A DNA stretch of 34,564 bases from Wenzhouxiangella sp. (lineage in GTDB: Bacteria; Pseudomonadota; Gammaproteobacteria; Xanthomonadales; Wenzhouxiangellaceae). The notes beneath the pieces are model-generated. The model worked only from the letters and a program-made list of their open reading frames with translations. It had not been told where the DNA came from and searched no databases. The DNA is taken from positions 1-34,564 of the forward strand of contig JAGYMV010000001.1 of NCBI GenBank assembly GCA_018400355.1, in the 5' to 3' direction. Made by a program: the position numbers and the translations under genes. Below are positions 23,812 through 32,367 of the stretch, piece by piece. Numbering within the stretch: position 1 is the stretch's first letter; each line of letters opens with the position of its first letter.

Positions 23812-24381
23812 ATGGGACACACTATGATTCTACTCATTCTTGGTTTGATCGTGTTCTCAGCGGTGCACTTTGCCATCGGCCTACGGGCCGGGCGGGTCAA
23901 GCTCGAAAATCGATTTGGGCGTTGGGGCTTGAGGGCCTTTGTGGCCTTGGGCGCTTTGCTGGGCTTGGCCTTGATGGCGCAGGGCTATTCGATGGCGCGG
24001 TTTTATCCCATTTGGACACCCGCTGCTTGGGGCCAAGAGCTGGGCGCGGTGTTGATGCCGGTGGCCAGCATTTTGTTGGTTGCGGCCTATGTGCCCAGCA
24101 ACATCAAAAAAATCACGGCCCACCCGATGCTGATCGCGGTGATCTTGTGGGCGATCACCCACTTGTTGGTTCGCGGTGACTGGGCCTCACTGCTCTTATT
24201 TGGTGGCTTGGGGCTTTATTCGGCTTTGGCCATGGGGTTGGCGTGGATCCGAGGGGTTCGGCCGGCAACAACCCAAAAAAGCCCGTGGTTTGATGGTCTG
24301 GTCGTGGTGATCGGCCTGGCTCTGTATGGCGGGCTATTGATTGCCCATCCCCACTTATTTGGTGTGTCGGTGTTTCAATGA
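23812..24381 (+). CDS. NnrU-family membrane protein
   Basis: A 190-residue protein when started at the ATG at 23812, with AGAGGTG at 23800-23806 as ribosome binding site; a longer frame from 23662 runs antisense through hslR and is rejected. It has about five or six hydrophobic helices, with VFSAVHFAIGLRAGRVKLENRFGRWGLRAFVALGALLGLALM near the N-terminus and TAHPMLIAVILWAITHLLVRGDW in the middle, both typical of NnrU. NnrU was first linked to nitric oxide and nitrite reduction in denitrifiers, but homologues are widespread and their job is unclear. It overlaps queC by 4 bases (ATGA). The initiation region lies only 13 bases from the divergent hslR start. Confidence 0.88.
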   Translation: MGHTMILLILGLIVFSAVHFAIGLRAGRVKLENRFGRWGLRAFVALGALLGLALMAQGYSMARFYPIWTPAAWGQELGAVLMPVASILLVAAYVPSNIKKITAHPMLIAVILWAITHLLVRGDWASLLLFGGLGLYSALAMGLAWIRGVRPATTQKSPWFDGLVVVIGLALYGGLLIAHPHLFGVSVFQ

Positions 24382-25055
24382 ATAAAAAAGCAGTGGTGTT
24401 GTTATCGGGTGGTTTGGATTCAGCCACGGTGCTGGCGGATTTAACTGCCAGAGGGTTTGAGTGTCACACCTTGGCAGTCGATTATGGCCAGCGCCACCGC
24501 TCTGAATTGTTGGCGGCTGAGCGGGTCAGTCAGGCCTTGGGTGGGGTGAGTCATCGGGTGGTGGCTGTCGATCTGCGCGCGATTGGGGGATCAGCGCTCA
24601 CCGATGATGCTTTGGATGTGCCCACCGAGCTCAGCGAGGGGATCCCCATCACTTATGTTCCCGCTCGCAACACGTTGATGCTGGCGCTGGCGCTGGGTCA
24701 TGCGGAGGTGCTGGGTGCTGGCTGCATTGGCATTGGTGTCAACGCGGTCGATTATTCGGGTTACCCCGATTGCCGACCAGCGTTCATCGAAGCTTTTCAA
24801 GTACTGGCCAATCTCGCCACCCAGGCCGGTGTTGAAGGCCAGCATTGCCGCATTGATGCGCCTTTGATGCACATGACCAAAGCCAAGATCATTCAGCATG
24901 GCCTGTCTTTGGGGGTGGACTATTCCATCACCGTCTCTTGCTATCAGGCCACCGATGCCGGCGAGGCCTGCGGGGTGTGTGATTCTTGCCGACTCAGGCA
25001 GATTGGTTTTGAAGAAGCCGGTGTGGCTGACCCCACCCGATACGCACAATCCTAA
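24378..25055 (+). CDS. queC: 7-cyano-7-deazaguanine synthase QueC
   Basis: A 225-residue protein with the ATP-pyrophosphatase loop LLSGGLDSAT (8-17), DYGQRHRSEL (35-44), VPARN (94-98), and SGYPDCRPAF in the substrate region. The zinc-binding C-terminal cysteines are Cys188, Cys198, Cys201 and Cys204 (SCYQATDAGEACGVCDSC). The enzyme converts 7-carboxy-7-deazaguanine to preQ0 with ATP and ammonia, a step in queuosine tRNA modification. Length is as expected. No other queuosine gene is adjacent. It is coupled to the NnrU-like gene by ATGA overlap and converges on ispA. Confidence 0.96.
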   Translation: MNKKAVVLLSGGLDSATVLADLTARGFECHTLAVDYGQRHRSELLAAERVSQALGGVSHRVVAVDLRAIGGSALTDDALDVPTELSEGIPITYVPARNTLMLALALGHAEVLGAGCIGIGVNAVDYSGYPDCRPAFIEAFQVLANLATQAGVEGQHCRIDAPLMHMTKAKIIQHGLSLGVDYSITVSCYQATDAGEACGVCDSCRLRQIGFEEAGVADPTRYAQS

Positions 25056-25089
25056 ATCGGCTCAAGAGAGCGCCTTAAACCAAAAAAAA

Positions 25090-26001
25090 TCAGTGGTCGC
25101 GCTGGGTGAGTTGGTCGGCCAGCCACTCAAGGCCGGCGGTATCCCCTTTCAGTTCGGGCTTGGCGAGGTTCAATGAGGCCATGGCTTGATCGTGTAACTC
25201 AACAATGCGGTGTTTGGCGGCATCCAAACCAAACAAGCCAGGCCAGGTGGCTTTTTGTTTGGCGGCATCGGACCCTATGGGCTTGCCAATGACTTCCGCC
25301 TCGCCCTCCACATCCAACAAATCATCCCGAATTTGGAAGGCCAAGCCCACATGATCGCCAAAGTCTCTGAGTGCTTGAAGCGCCTCGGCGCTGAGATCGT
25401 CCACCAACAAACACGGCATCAAGACCGACGCTCGGATCAACGCCCCTGTTTTCATGGCAAACATGTGCTCTAAGGTGCGCTGATCGGGTTGTTGTTTTTC
25501 CAGTTGCAGATCCCAAGCTTGCCCGCCAGCCATGCCATCGGCACCACAGGCATCGGTGAGCTCCTGGAGCATTCGAAGGACGCCAGCAGGGTGGGTCTGG
25601 CTCAAAGCATCTTCTGCCAATAACTGATAAGCCAATGCCTGCAGAGCATCACCCACCAAAATGGCTGTGGCTTCATCGAAGGCCAAGTGGGTGGTTGGTC
25701 GGCCCCGCCTTAAATCATCATCATCCATGGCCGGCAAGTCATCGTGGACCAACGAATAGCAATGGATGAGTTCAACAGCACACGCCGGCGCCAAAACGTT
25801 CTGGGTTTCTAGGCCAATGGCTTCAGCCGCTGCAAACACCAGCAAGGGCCGCAAGCGCTTGCCGCCATTAAAAACGGAGTAGTGCATGGCCTCTTTGAGC
25901 TGGGTATCGGTACCCGGGGTGGCCACCAAGCGGTTTTTCAGCTGGGCTTCAAAAACATCCAGATAGCCAGCTAGCCTGGTCGCGAAAACGTGTGTGCCCA
26001 T
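25090..26001 (-). CDS. ispA: Farnesyl diphosphate synthase (short-chain polyprenyl synthase)
   Basis: A 303-residue protein when started at the ATG at 26001; the 81-residue extension to 26244 is antisense-like sequence within bamD and does not resemble the family. NGGKRLRP (45-52) binds diphosphate. The first aspartate motif is HDDLPAMDDDDLRRGRPTTH (86-105, DDxxxxD type, typical of bacterial short-chain enzymes) and the second is FQIRDDLLD (222-230). It condenses IPP with DMAPP and GPP to make farnesyl diphosphate for undecaprenyl, quinone and other isoprenoids. It starts 16 bases after the bamD stop without a clear ribosome binding site. A T8 run follows its stop codon directly, without an obvious stem. 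Confidence 0.94.
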   Translation of the reverse strand: MGTHVFATRLAGYLDVFEAQLKNRLVATPGTDTQLKEAMHYSVFNGGKRLRPLLVFAAAEAIGLETQNVLAPACAVELIHCYSLVHDDLPAMDDDDLRRGRPTTHLAFDEATAILVGDALQALAYQLLAEDALSQTHPAGVLRMLQELTDACGADGMAGGQAWDLQLEKQQPDQRTLEHMFAMKTGALIRASVLMPCLLVDDLSAEALQALRDFGDHVGLAFQIRDDLLDVEGEAEVIGKPIGSDAAKQKATWPGLFGLDAAKHRIVELHDQAMASLNLAKPELKGDTAGLEWLADQLTQRDH

Positions 26002-26017
26002 GAACAAAGACTCGAAA

Positions 26018-26827
26018 TCAGTCAAACGGCCAGAGTTTTTGGAAAAAGCTCTTGGCTTCTGGTTCGGGCAAAGACGCACCATCGAGGTTGAGCTCCAGCA
26101 CTTGACGGGTATCGGCCGCGAGTTCGGGCAAACCCAGTTCGGTATAGGCCCGTTCCATGATATCGAGCGCTTGGAGTTTGGCTGGCGCGTTTGGATAGGT
26201 CTCCAAGACATACTTGGCCCGATTGATGGCGCCGAGATAGACACCGCGCCGGAAATAGTACTGCGCCACGGTGATTTCGTATTGCGCTAGGACATTGCGC
26301 AGATACACCATCCGTTGTCTGGCATCGGCCACGTAACGGCTTTGTGGGTAGCGCTGTGTGAGTTCTTGGAAGTCGTTGAATGCAAGACGCGCACTGGTTT
26401 GGTCTCGATCGATGATCTGATCGGGGAACAGGCGGCGCAAGAAACCCAAGGCATCACCATAGTGCACCAGGCCTTTCAGATACCAGGCATAGTCGACATT
26501 GGGGTGGGTGGGGTAGGTGCGGATGAAGCGATCGAGGGTGGTGATGGCATCCTCACCGCGGTTGCTTCGATATTGCACATAGGCCAGATCCAGTTGTGCT
26601 TGTTCGGCGTGCCGCCCAAAAGGATAGAGCGTGGTCAAGCGACGATAGAGGGTGATGGCCACCTCGTAGCGGCGGCTGTCCATGGCGGCTTGCGCTTCGG
26701 CATAAAGCGCCTCGGCACTCAAGTCCTCGTCTTTGACTTCACGACCGCAGGCGGTTGTCAGAATTAAAGCCATCAAGGCGATGATGAACACTCGAAAGAG
26801 TGGGAGTCTGTGTGAAATAGTATGCAT
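26018..26827 (-). CDS. bamD: Outer membrane assembly lipoprotein BamD
   Basis: A 269-residue protein from the ATG at 26827 (a TTG at 26836 is the alternative). A signal peptide ends in the lipobox-like LTTAC with Cys27. Five tetratricopeptide-like repeats follow, beginning AEALYAEAQAAMDSRRYEVAITLYRRLTTLYPFGRHAEQAQLDLAYVQY, with later repeats RGEDAITTLDRFIRTYPTHPNVDYAWYLKGL and LNDFQELTQRYPQSRYVADAR-like sequence. BamD is an essential part of the BAM complex that inserts beta-barrel proteins such as the TonB receptors in this window. It is divergent from rluD across a 74-base gap, the usual gammaproteobacterial arrangement. Confidence 0.95.
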   Translation of the reverse strand: MHTISHRLPLFRVFIIALMALILTTACGREVKDEDLSAEALYAEAQAAMDSRRYEVAITLYRRLTTLYPFGRHAEQAQLDLAYVQYRSNRGEDAITTLDRFIRTYPTHPNVDYAWYLKGLVHYGDALGFLRRLFPDQIIDRDQTSARLAFNDFQELTQRYPQSRYVADARQRMVYLRNVLAQYEITVAQYYFRRGVYLGAINRAKYVLETYPNAPAKLQALDIMERAYTELGLPELAADTRQVLELNLDGASLPEPEAKSFFQKLWPFD

Positions 26828-26901
26828 AATGGCCAATGATAAGCCCTTTGAGCCCGTGGTGGGAACTAGGGTGCCAAAGCGAATGCTAAACGAGAGTTAA
26901 A

Positions 26902-27858
26902 TTGCCCACTTTTGAGCGTCAACATCAAGTCACTGAAGAACAGGCCGGTCAGCGCCTCGATCAGCTTTTGGCGAGTATTTGGAGCGATTTTTCAAGAAAT
27001 CGCCTGGCCCAATGGGTGAAATCAGGCGACATCACGCTCAATGAGCGCGTGGTCAAACCCCGCCAAGCGGTCAGTTTGGGCGATTGCGTTGCCCTCCAAG
27101 CCACCTTGAGCCCGCACAGCGAGACATTGCAGGCCGAGGACATTGAATTGGATGTGCTCTATGCCGATGAGGCAGCGTTTGTGATCAACAAGCCCGCCCA
27201 TTTGGTGGTGCACCCAGGCTCGGGCAACCCGGATGGCACCTTGGCCAATGCCTTGTTGCATTTGGACCCGGCGCTGGAAGCTTTGCCTCGGGCGGGTTTG
27301 GTGCACCGGCTGGACAAAGACACCACAGGGTGTTTGATGGTGGCTCGAACCCACCAAGCGCATACCCGTTTGGTGGCCTTGCTGAAAGACCGGGAGATCA
27401 AAAGGCGCTATGTGGCCTTGGTCTGGGGTCGGGTCCTCTCTGGTGGCACCATCAATGAGCCCATGGGCCGACACCCCACCGACAGACGCAAGCAAGTGGT
27501 CCGCCGCGATGGTCGGCCCGCCATCACCCATTACCGCCTCAATCAGCACTTGGCTGGCGCCACTTTGCTGGATGTGGAGCTAGAAACGGGCCGCACCCAC
27601 CAGATTCGGGTGCACATGGCCCATGTCGGTTACCCCATCATTGGGGACCCTGTTTATGGTCGACGGGGTTCTCCGGGTGGCCTGACCGAGGCGCAACGGG
27701 CGGCCTGGCAGCAATTCCCACGCCAAGCCTTGCACGCCAGCCAGCTCGTCTGCCCGCACCCCATCGATGAGGGCAAAGAGATTGCAGCCTCTGCCCCCAT
27801 CCCCGACGACTTGCAGGCGTTGATGAGGGCATTGAGTCCAGAGCCGAGCAATGACTGA
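26902..27858 (+). CDS. rluD: 23S rRNA pseudouridine synthase RluD
   Basis: A 318-residue protein. There is no ATG or GTG between the upstream in-frame stop at 26887 and the first conserved residues, so the TTG at 26902 is the start. An S4 domain (about 16-68, QRLDQLLASIWSDFSRNRLAQWVKSGDI) precedes the catalytic domain with VINKPAHLVVHPGSGNPDGTLANALL and the active-site block GLVHRLDKDTTG (132-143, Asp138). ELETGRTHQIRVHMAHVGYPIIGDPVYG is the second signature. RluD makes the three pseudouridines of helix 69 in 23S rRNA. It overlaps pgeF by 8 bases. Confidence 0.95.
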   Translation: MPTFERQHQVTEEQAGQRLDQLLASIWSDFSRNRLAQWVKSGDITLNERVVKPRQAVSLGDCVALQATLSPHSETLQAEDIELDVLYADEAAFVINKPAHLVVHPGSGNPDGTLANALLHLDPALEALPRAGLVHRLDKDTTGCLMVARTHQAHTRLVALLKDREIKRRYVALVWGRVLSGGTINEPMGRHPTDRRKQVVRRDGRPAITHYRLNQHLAGATLLDVELETGRTHQIRVHMAHVGYPIIGDPVYGRRGSPGGLTEAQRAAWQQFPRQALHASQLVCPHPIDEGKEIAASAPIPDDLQALMRALSPEPSND

Positions 27859-28552
27859 GATCGCCAGCGTGAGCGGGGTGGGTCCTTTCAAAGACGCGGT
27901 CTTGGCCCAATGGCCCGAACCCCAGCATTTGTCACATGTCAACGCGCTGACCACAACACAAAGCCTGAGCGTCGAGGATCTGGTGCTGCCCAGCGCCCCC
28001 CATTGGCTCGAGCAAGTCCACCAAACCCGCCTGATTCATTTGGATGACTGGACGCCCGAGGTGACCGCCGATGCCGCTTGGACCGATCGACCAGGTCAGG
28101 TGGCGGTGGTCAAAACCGCCGATTGCTTGCCTTTGTTGGTGGCCAATGACCAAATGCCTTTGGTGGCGGCCATTCACGCCGGTTGGCGTGGATTGGCTCA
28201 GGGGATTGTCGAGCAGACCATCCAAGCCCTGCCTGGTCGGGTCGAAGACCTACAGGTGTGGATTGGTCCGGCCATTTCACAAGACGCTTTCGAGGTCGGA
28301 AACGAGGTGTATCAGGCCTTTGTGAGCAAAAACAGCGCGTTCGAGCCACATTTCAAAGCCTCGCGGCCAGGCCATTGGTTGGCCGATTTGGCGGGGATGG
28401 CGGTCACGGAGCTGGCCCAGATGGGGGTTTTTCGGGTCGGATTGAGTGGCCTTTGCACCGCCAAAGCCTCAGACCGTTTTTACTCTTACCGGGCTGGATT
28501 GCCAAAAGATCTCGAAAGTGCACGAATGGCCAGCCTGATCTGGCTGGCTTGA
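27851..28552 (+). CDS. pgeF: Peptidoglycan editing factor / laccase-domain protein PgeF (YfiH)
   Basis: A 233-residue protein with the YfiH family signature: LEQVHQT (53-59), KTADCLP (87-93), AAIHAGWRGL (104-113), WIGPAIS and FYSYRAGL near the C-terminus. The His-Cys-His metal site of the family is present. Homologues were described as polyphenol oxidase or purine nucleoside-acting enzymes, and in E. coli as an editing factor that keeps wrong amino acids out of the peptidoglycan stem. It overlaps rluD by 8 bases, the typical rluD-pgeF pair. Confidence 0.93.
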   Translation: MTEIASVSGVGPFKDAVLAQWPEPQHLSHVNALTTTQSLSVEDLVLPSAPHWLEQVHQTRLIHLDDWTPEVTADAAWTDRPGQVAVVKTADCLPLLVANDQMPLVAAIHAGWRGLAQGIVEQTIQALPGRVEDLQVWIGPAISQDAFEVGNEVYQAFVSKNSAFEPHFKASRPGHWLADLAGMAVTELAQMGVFRVGLSGLCTAKASDRFYSYRAGLPKDLESARMASLIWLA

Positions 28553-28596
28553 GTTACAATGGATTCCCGTACCAATACTGGTGTGGATGCCCAAGC

Positions 28597-30225
28597 ATGA
28601 CCTCTCTTATATTCGTTACCGGTGGCGTTGTGTCATCGCTTGGCAAAGGGCTATCAGCTGCCTCTTTGGCCTCTATTCTTGAATCGCGTGGACTCAAAGT
28701 CACGTTGCTCAAACTCGACCCCTACATCAATGTCGATCCCGGCACGATGAGTCCGTTTCAACACGGTGAGGTCTTTGTCACCGAAGACGGTGCAGAGACC
28801 GACTTGGATCTGGGTCACTACGAGCGTTTTGTGCGCACGCGCATGACCCAACTCAATAACTTCACCACCGGCCGGATCTATGCCAATGTCATCGCTCGCG
28901 AACGCCGCGGTGATTATCTCGGTTCCACTGTCCAAGTCATTCCACACATCACCGATGAGATCAAAGCCTGCATCAAAGCGGCTGTTGAAGGGTTTGATGT
29001 GGCCATGGTCGAGATTGGCGGCACGGTTGGGGACATCGAGTCACTTCCGTTTCTAGAAGCGATTCGTCAATTGGGCTCTGAATTTGGTCGCGCGGCCATG
29101 TTCATGCACCTGACCTTGGTGCCTTACTTGCGCGCCGCCAATGAGATTAAAACCAAACCCACGCAGCACTCAGTCAAAGAGCTTCGCTCCATTGGCATTC
29201 AACCCGATGTGTTGTTGTGTCGGTGTGAGCGTTCTTTGTCTGATGATGAACGCGCCAAGATTGCGCTGTTCACCAATGTCCAGACCGATGCGGTGATCTC
29301 AGCGGTTGATGTCAGTGACATCTACCAAATCCCGCTGTTTTATCACCAACAAGGCCTGGACCGAATTGTTCTAGAGCGCTTGGGCCTCGAGGCCAATGAG
29401 GCCGATTTATCCGATTGGGCCAGAGTGGTGGAATCCAGAGCGCACCCCAAACACCATGTCACCGTGGCCATGGTTGGAAAGTACGTCGAACACGCCGATG
29501 CCTACAAGTCGATTAATGAAGCGCTATTTGCCGGTGGCATGAGCGATTGGATCGACGTCAAAATTAAGCCCGTGGAGTCAGAAGACATCGAGGTCAATGG
29601 GGTGGGGGTACTCGATGAGGTGGACGCCATTTTGGTGCCGGGTGGTTTTGGTGAGCGTGGCTTTGAGGGAAAGATTAAAGCCATTGAATATGCACGCACC
29701 CACAACAAGCCTTATTTCGGTATCTGTTTGGGCATGCAAACGGCCGTGGTGGAGTTTGCTAGAAACGTGTGTGGGTTAAGCCAAGCGCACTCATCTGAAA
29801 TCAATCCCGACAGTCCAGACCCGGTGATTGGCTTGATCACCGAGTGGTTGGATGAAAAAGGCCAACGTGAGCTCAGAGAAGCCACCGGAGATTTGGGTGG
29901 CACCATGCGCTTGGGCGCACAAACCTGTCACTTGGTGCCAGGCACGCGGGCCCATGGGTTGTATGGGAAAGACGAGATCAAAGAACGCCACCGTCACCGG
30001 TATGAGTTCAACAACCAATACCGCGACAGACTCAGTGAGCAAGGCTTGGTGTTTTCTGGCTTCTCCTCAGATGGCACCTTGGTGGAGATGGTTGAGTTGC
30101 CTGATCACCCTTGGTTTGTGGCCTGCCAATTCCACCCCGAATTCACCTCCACTCCCCGAGATGGCCACCCGCTGTTTCGTGGGTTTATCCAAGCCGCTTT
30201 GGCTTGGCAAAAGGCAAAGACATGA
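28597..30225 (+). CDS. pyrG: CTP synthase
   Basis: A 542-residue protein starting MTSLIFVTGGVVSSLGKG at the ATG at 28597. The open frame runs back to 28183 inside pgeF, but that part is out-of-frame shadow. The synthase domain has SLGKGLSAASLASILESRGLKVTLLKLDPYINVDPGTMSP and GGTVGDIES. The glutamine amidotransferase domain has the nucleophile elbow FGICLGMQ and the His/Glu of QFHPEFTSTP. It makes CTP from UTP, ATP and glutamine. The stop overlaps the kdsA start as ATGA. No strong ribosome binding site is visible in the 44-base gap after pgeF. Confidence 0.97.
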   Translation: MTSLIFVTGGVVSSLGKGLSAASLASILESRGLKVTLLKLDPYINVDPGTMSPFQHGEVFVTEDGAETDLDLGHYERFVRTRMTQLNNFTTGRIYANVIARERRGDYLGSTVQVIPHITDEIKACIKAAVEGFDVAMVEIGGTVGDIESLPFLEAIRQLGSEFGRAAMFMHLTLVPYLRAANEIKTKPTQHSVKELRSIGIQPDVLLCRCERSLSDDERAKIALFTNVQTDAVISAVDVSDIYQIPLFYHQQGLDRIVLERLGLEANEADLSDWARVVESRAHPKHHVTVAMVGKYVEHADAYKSINEALFAGGMSDWIDVKIKPVESEDIEVNGVGVLDEVDAILVPGGFGERGFEGKIKAIEYARTHNKPYFGICLGMQTAVVEFARNVCGLSQAHSSEINPDSPDPVIGLITEWLDEKGQRELREATGDLGGTMRLGAQTCHLVPGTRAHGLYGKDEIKERHRHRYEFNNQYRDRLSEQGLVFSGFSSDGTLVEMVELPDHPWFVACQFHPEFTSTPRDGHPLFRGFIQAALAWQKAKT

Positions 30226-31043
30226 AATTATGTGGTTTCGAAGTGGGTGGCCATGCCCCGCTGTTTTTGATTGCAGGACCCGATTCTTTAGAGTCTGAGG
30301 CGATGTGTGTGGAGGTGGCTGGGCACCTCAAGGCACTGACCGATACACTCAATATGCCCTACATTTTTAAGGGGTCTTTTGACAAAGCCAACCGGACCTC
30401 GGTCAAGAGCTATCGGGGACCGGGCATGGAAGAGGGGCTTCGCATCTTGCAAGCCGTCCGCGATCAAGTGGGGGTGCCGGTGATCACCGATGTGCATGAA
30501 GACACACCACTTGATGAGGTGGCCAGTGTGGTCGATGTGATTCAGACACCGGCTTTTTTGTGTCGTCAGACCAACTTTATCCAAAACGTTGCGCGCACCG
30601 GCTTACCCATCAACTTAAAAAAAGGGCAGTTTCTATCGCCTTGGGAAATGAGTCGCGTGGTGGAAAAAGCCCAAGAGACTGGCAATGAACAACTGATGGT
30701 GTGCGAGCGCGGTTATATGTTTGGCTACAACAATTTGGTGGTCGATATGCGCGCGCTGGAGATCATGAAACAAACCGGTTGTCCGGTGGTGTTTGATGCC
30801 ACCCACTCGGTGCAAATGCCCGGGGGTCAGGGCGATTCGTCTGGTGGTGCCAGGGAGTTTGTACCGACGCTCGCGCGTGCAGCGGTCGGTGCGGGCGTGG
30901 CGGGGTTGTTTTGTGAGACTCACCCAGACCCGGACAAAGCCCTGTGCGATGGACCCAACTCCATGGCGCTGGCGGATATGGCCGCCTTGCTCGAAACCGT
31001 CGCCGACATCGACCGCGTGGTCAAGCACGCCAAACACATTTGA
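30222..31043 (+). CDS. kdsA: 3-deoxy-D-manno-octulosonate 8-phosphate synthase KdsA, with Asp at the Cys/Asn position
   Basis: A 273-residue protein starting MKLCGFEVGG at 30222, the N-terminus typical of the Xanthomonas-like branch. KGSFDKANRTSVKSYRGPGMEEGL (50-73), VITDVHE, PINLKKGQFLSPWEM and VCERGYMFGYNNLVVDMR are family blocks. It condenses PEP with arabinose 5-phosphate to give KDO-8-P for LPS. The N-terminal active-site loop reads IAGPDSLES: Asp21 sits where metal-dependent enzymes have Cys (GPC) and metal-independent ones have Asn. The other metal-ligand positions are kept: His195 (DATHSVQ), Glu232 (CETHPD) and Asp243 (LCDGPN). It is coupled to pyrG by ATGA overlap. Confidence 0.95.
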   Translation: MKLCGFEVGGHAPLFLIAGPDSLESEAMCVEVAGHLKALTDTLNMPYIFKGSFDKANRTSVKSYRGPGMEEGLRILQAVRDQVGVPVITDVHEDTPLDEVASVVDVIQTPAFLCRQTNFIQNVARTGLPINLKKGQFLSPWEMSRVVEKAQETGNEQLMVCERGYMFGYNNLVVDMRALEIMKQTGCPVVFDATHSVQMPGGQGDSSGGAREFVPTLARAAVGAGVAGLFCETHPDPDKALCDGPNSMALADMAALLETVADIDRVVKHAKHI

Positions 31044-31064
31044 TTGCATTGGGGATTTAGAACA

Positions 31065-32357
31065 ATGAGCGAACAACGCACCATCACAGCAATACACGCA
31101 CTCGAAGTCATTGATTCGCGTGGCCAGCCGACACTGGAAGCCGAAGTGGTGTTGTCCGATGGCAGCCGTGGACGGGCGGCGGTGCCATCAGGCGCCTCAA
31201 CGGGTGCTTTGGAAGCTTGCGAGCTCAGAGATGAGGATGCTGCACGCCATCGAGGCAAGGGCGTTCGCACCGCGGTCGGTCATGTCGAGGGTGAAATTGC
31301 CCAGGCCTTGGTCGGGCAGTCAGCCGAAGACCAGCGGGCGTTGGATGAGACCATGATCGCACTGGATGGCACGCCCAACAAATCAAAGCTTGGGGCCAAT
31401 GCCTTGTTGGCGGTGTCGTTGGCCAATGCCCAAGCACTGGCTCAGTCGCGAGGTCAGTGGTTGTATGAGTCTTTAATGAGTCACACCAACAAAGAACCGG
31501 TGCTGCCGACACCGATGATGAATATCTTAAACGGTGGCGCACACGCCGATAACCGGGTGGATATTCAAGAGTTCATGGTGATGCCGGTGGGTGTGGGTGA
31601 TTTTGAATCGGCGGTACAAGCCGGAGCAGAAATCTTCCACGCATTGAAATCCATTTTAAAACAACAAGGCCTCAACACCGCTGTGGGTGATGAGGGTGGC
31701 TTTGCACCCGATTTACCATCGAATGAAGCCGCGTTGGAGCTGTTGATGACAGCGATCACTGAAGCAGGCTATGTGCCGGGTAAAGAAGTGGCGTTGGCGC
31801 TTGATGTGGCGGCCAGCGAGTTTTATCACGACGGCCAATACGTGCTGGAAGCAGAAGGTCGGGCTTTTGAGCGCGATCAATTTGTGGACTATTTGGCTGG
31901 ACTGGTGGAACGCTATCCGATCATTTCGATCGAAGATGGCATGGACGAACAAGACTGGGCTGGCTGGAAACTTCTCACCGAGCGCTTGGGGGATCAGATT
32001 CAGTTGGTGGGGGATGACTTGTTCGTGACCAACACACGGCTGTTGGAGCGTGGTATTGATGAACACATTGCCAATGCGATCTTGATCAAGTTCAATCAAA
32101 TTGGCACCTTGACCGAAACGCTCGATGCGATTTCGATGGCACAAGCGGCAGGCTTTGGTACCATCATTTCACACCGTTCAGGTGAGACTGAAGACGTCAC
32201 CATTGCCGATCTGGCAGTGGCCACGGGCGCGGGCCAAATCAAAACAGGTTCCATGTGCCGATCGGACCGAGTGGCCAAGTACAACCAGCTTTTAAGGATT
32301 TATAAACACCTGGGTGATCGCGCCCATTACGCAGGAAATACACCCTTTGAAAAATGA
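31065..32357 (+). CDS. eno: Enolase
   Basis: A 430-residue protein starting MSEQRTITAIHALEVIDSRG at 31065. The loop VPSGASTGALEACELRD, the Mg ligands in LALDVAASEFY, IISIEDGMDE and LVGDDLFVTN, and the catalytic Lys in AILIKFNQIGT are all present, as are ISHRSGETED and QIKTGSMCRSDRVAKYNQLLRI. It interconverts 2-phosphoglycerate and PEP. Third gene in the classical pyrG-kdsA-eno run. The upstream ribosome binding site is weak (GGGGA at 31051-31055). Its stop codon overlaps the ribosome binding site of the next gene. Confidence 0.97.
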   Translation: MSEQRTITAIHALEVIDSRGQPTLEAEVVLSDGSRGRAAVPSGASTGALEACELRDEDAARHRGKGVRTAVGHVEGEIAQALVGQSAEDQRALDETMIALDGTPNKSKLGANALLAVSLANAQALAQSRGQWLYESLMSHTNKEPVLPTPMMNILNGGAHADNRVDIQEFMVMPVGVGDFESAVQAGAEIFHALKSILKQQGLNTAVGDEGGFAPDLPSNEAALELLMTAITEAGYVPGKEVALALDVAASEFYHDGQYVLEAEGRAFERDQFVDYLAGLVERYPIISIEDGMDEQDWAGWKLLTERLGDQIQLVGDDLFVTNTRLLERGIDEHIANAILIKFNQIGTLTETLDAISMAQAAGFGTIISHRSGETEDVTIADLAVATGAGQIKTGSMCRSDRVAKYNQLLRIYKHLGDRAHYAGNTPFEK

Positions 32358-32367
32358 GGTTCATGTC

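Noticed and set aside
26002..26244. 81-residue N-terminal extension of IspA
   Set aside because: It lies within bamD in a shifted frame, and the family length and N-terminus fit the ATG at 26001.
28183..28596. Upstream in-frame extension of the CTP synthase frame
   Set aside because: It runs through pgeF in another frame and has no family similarity; PyrG starts at MTSLIFVTGG at 28597.
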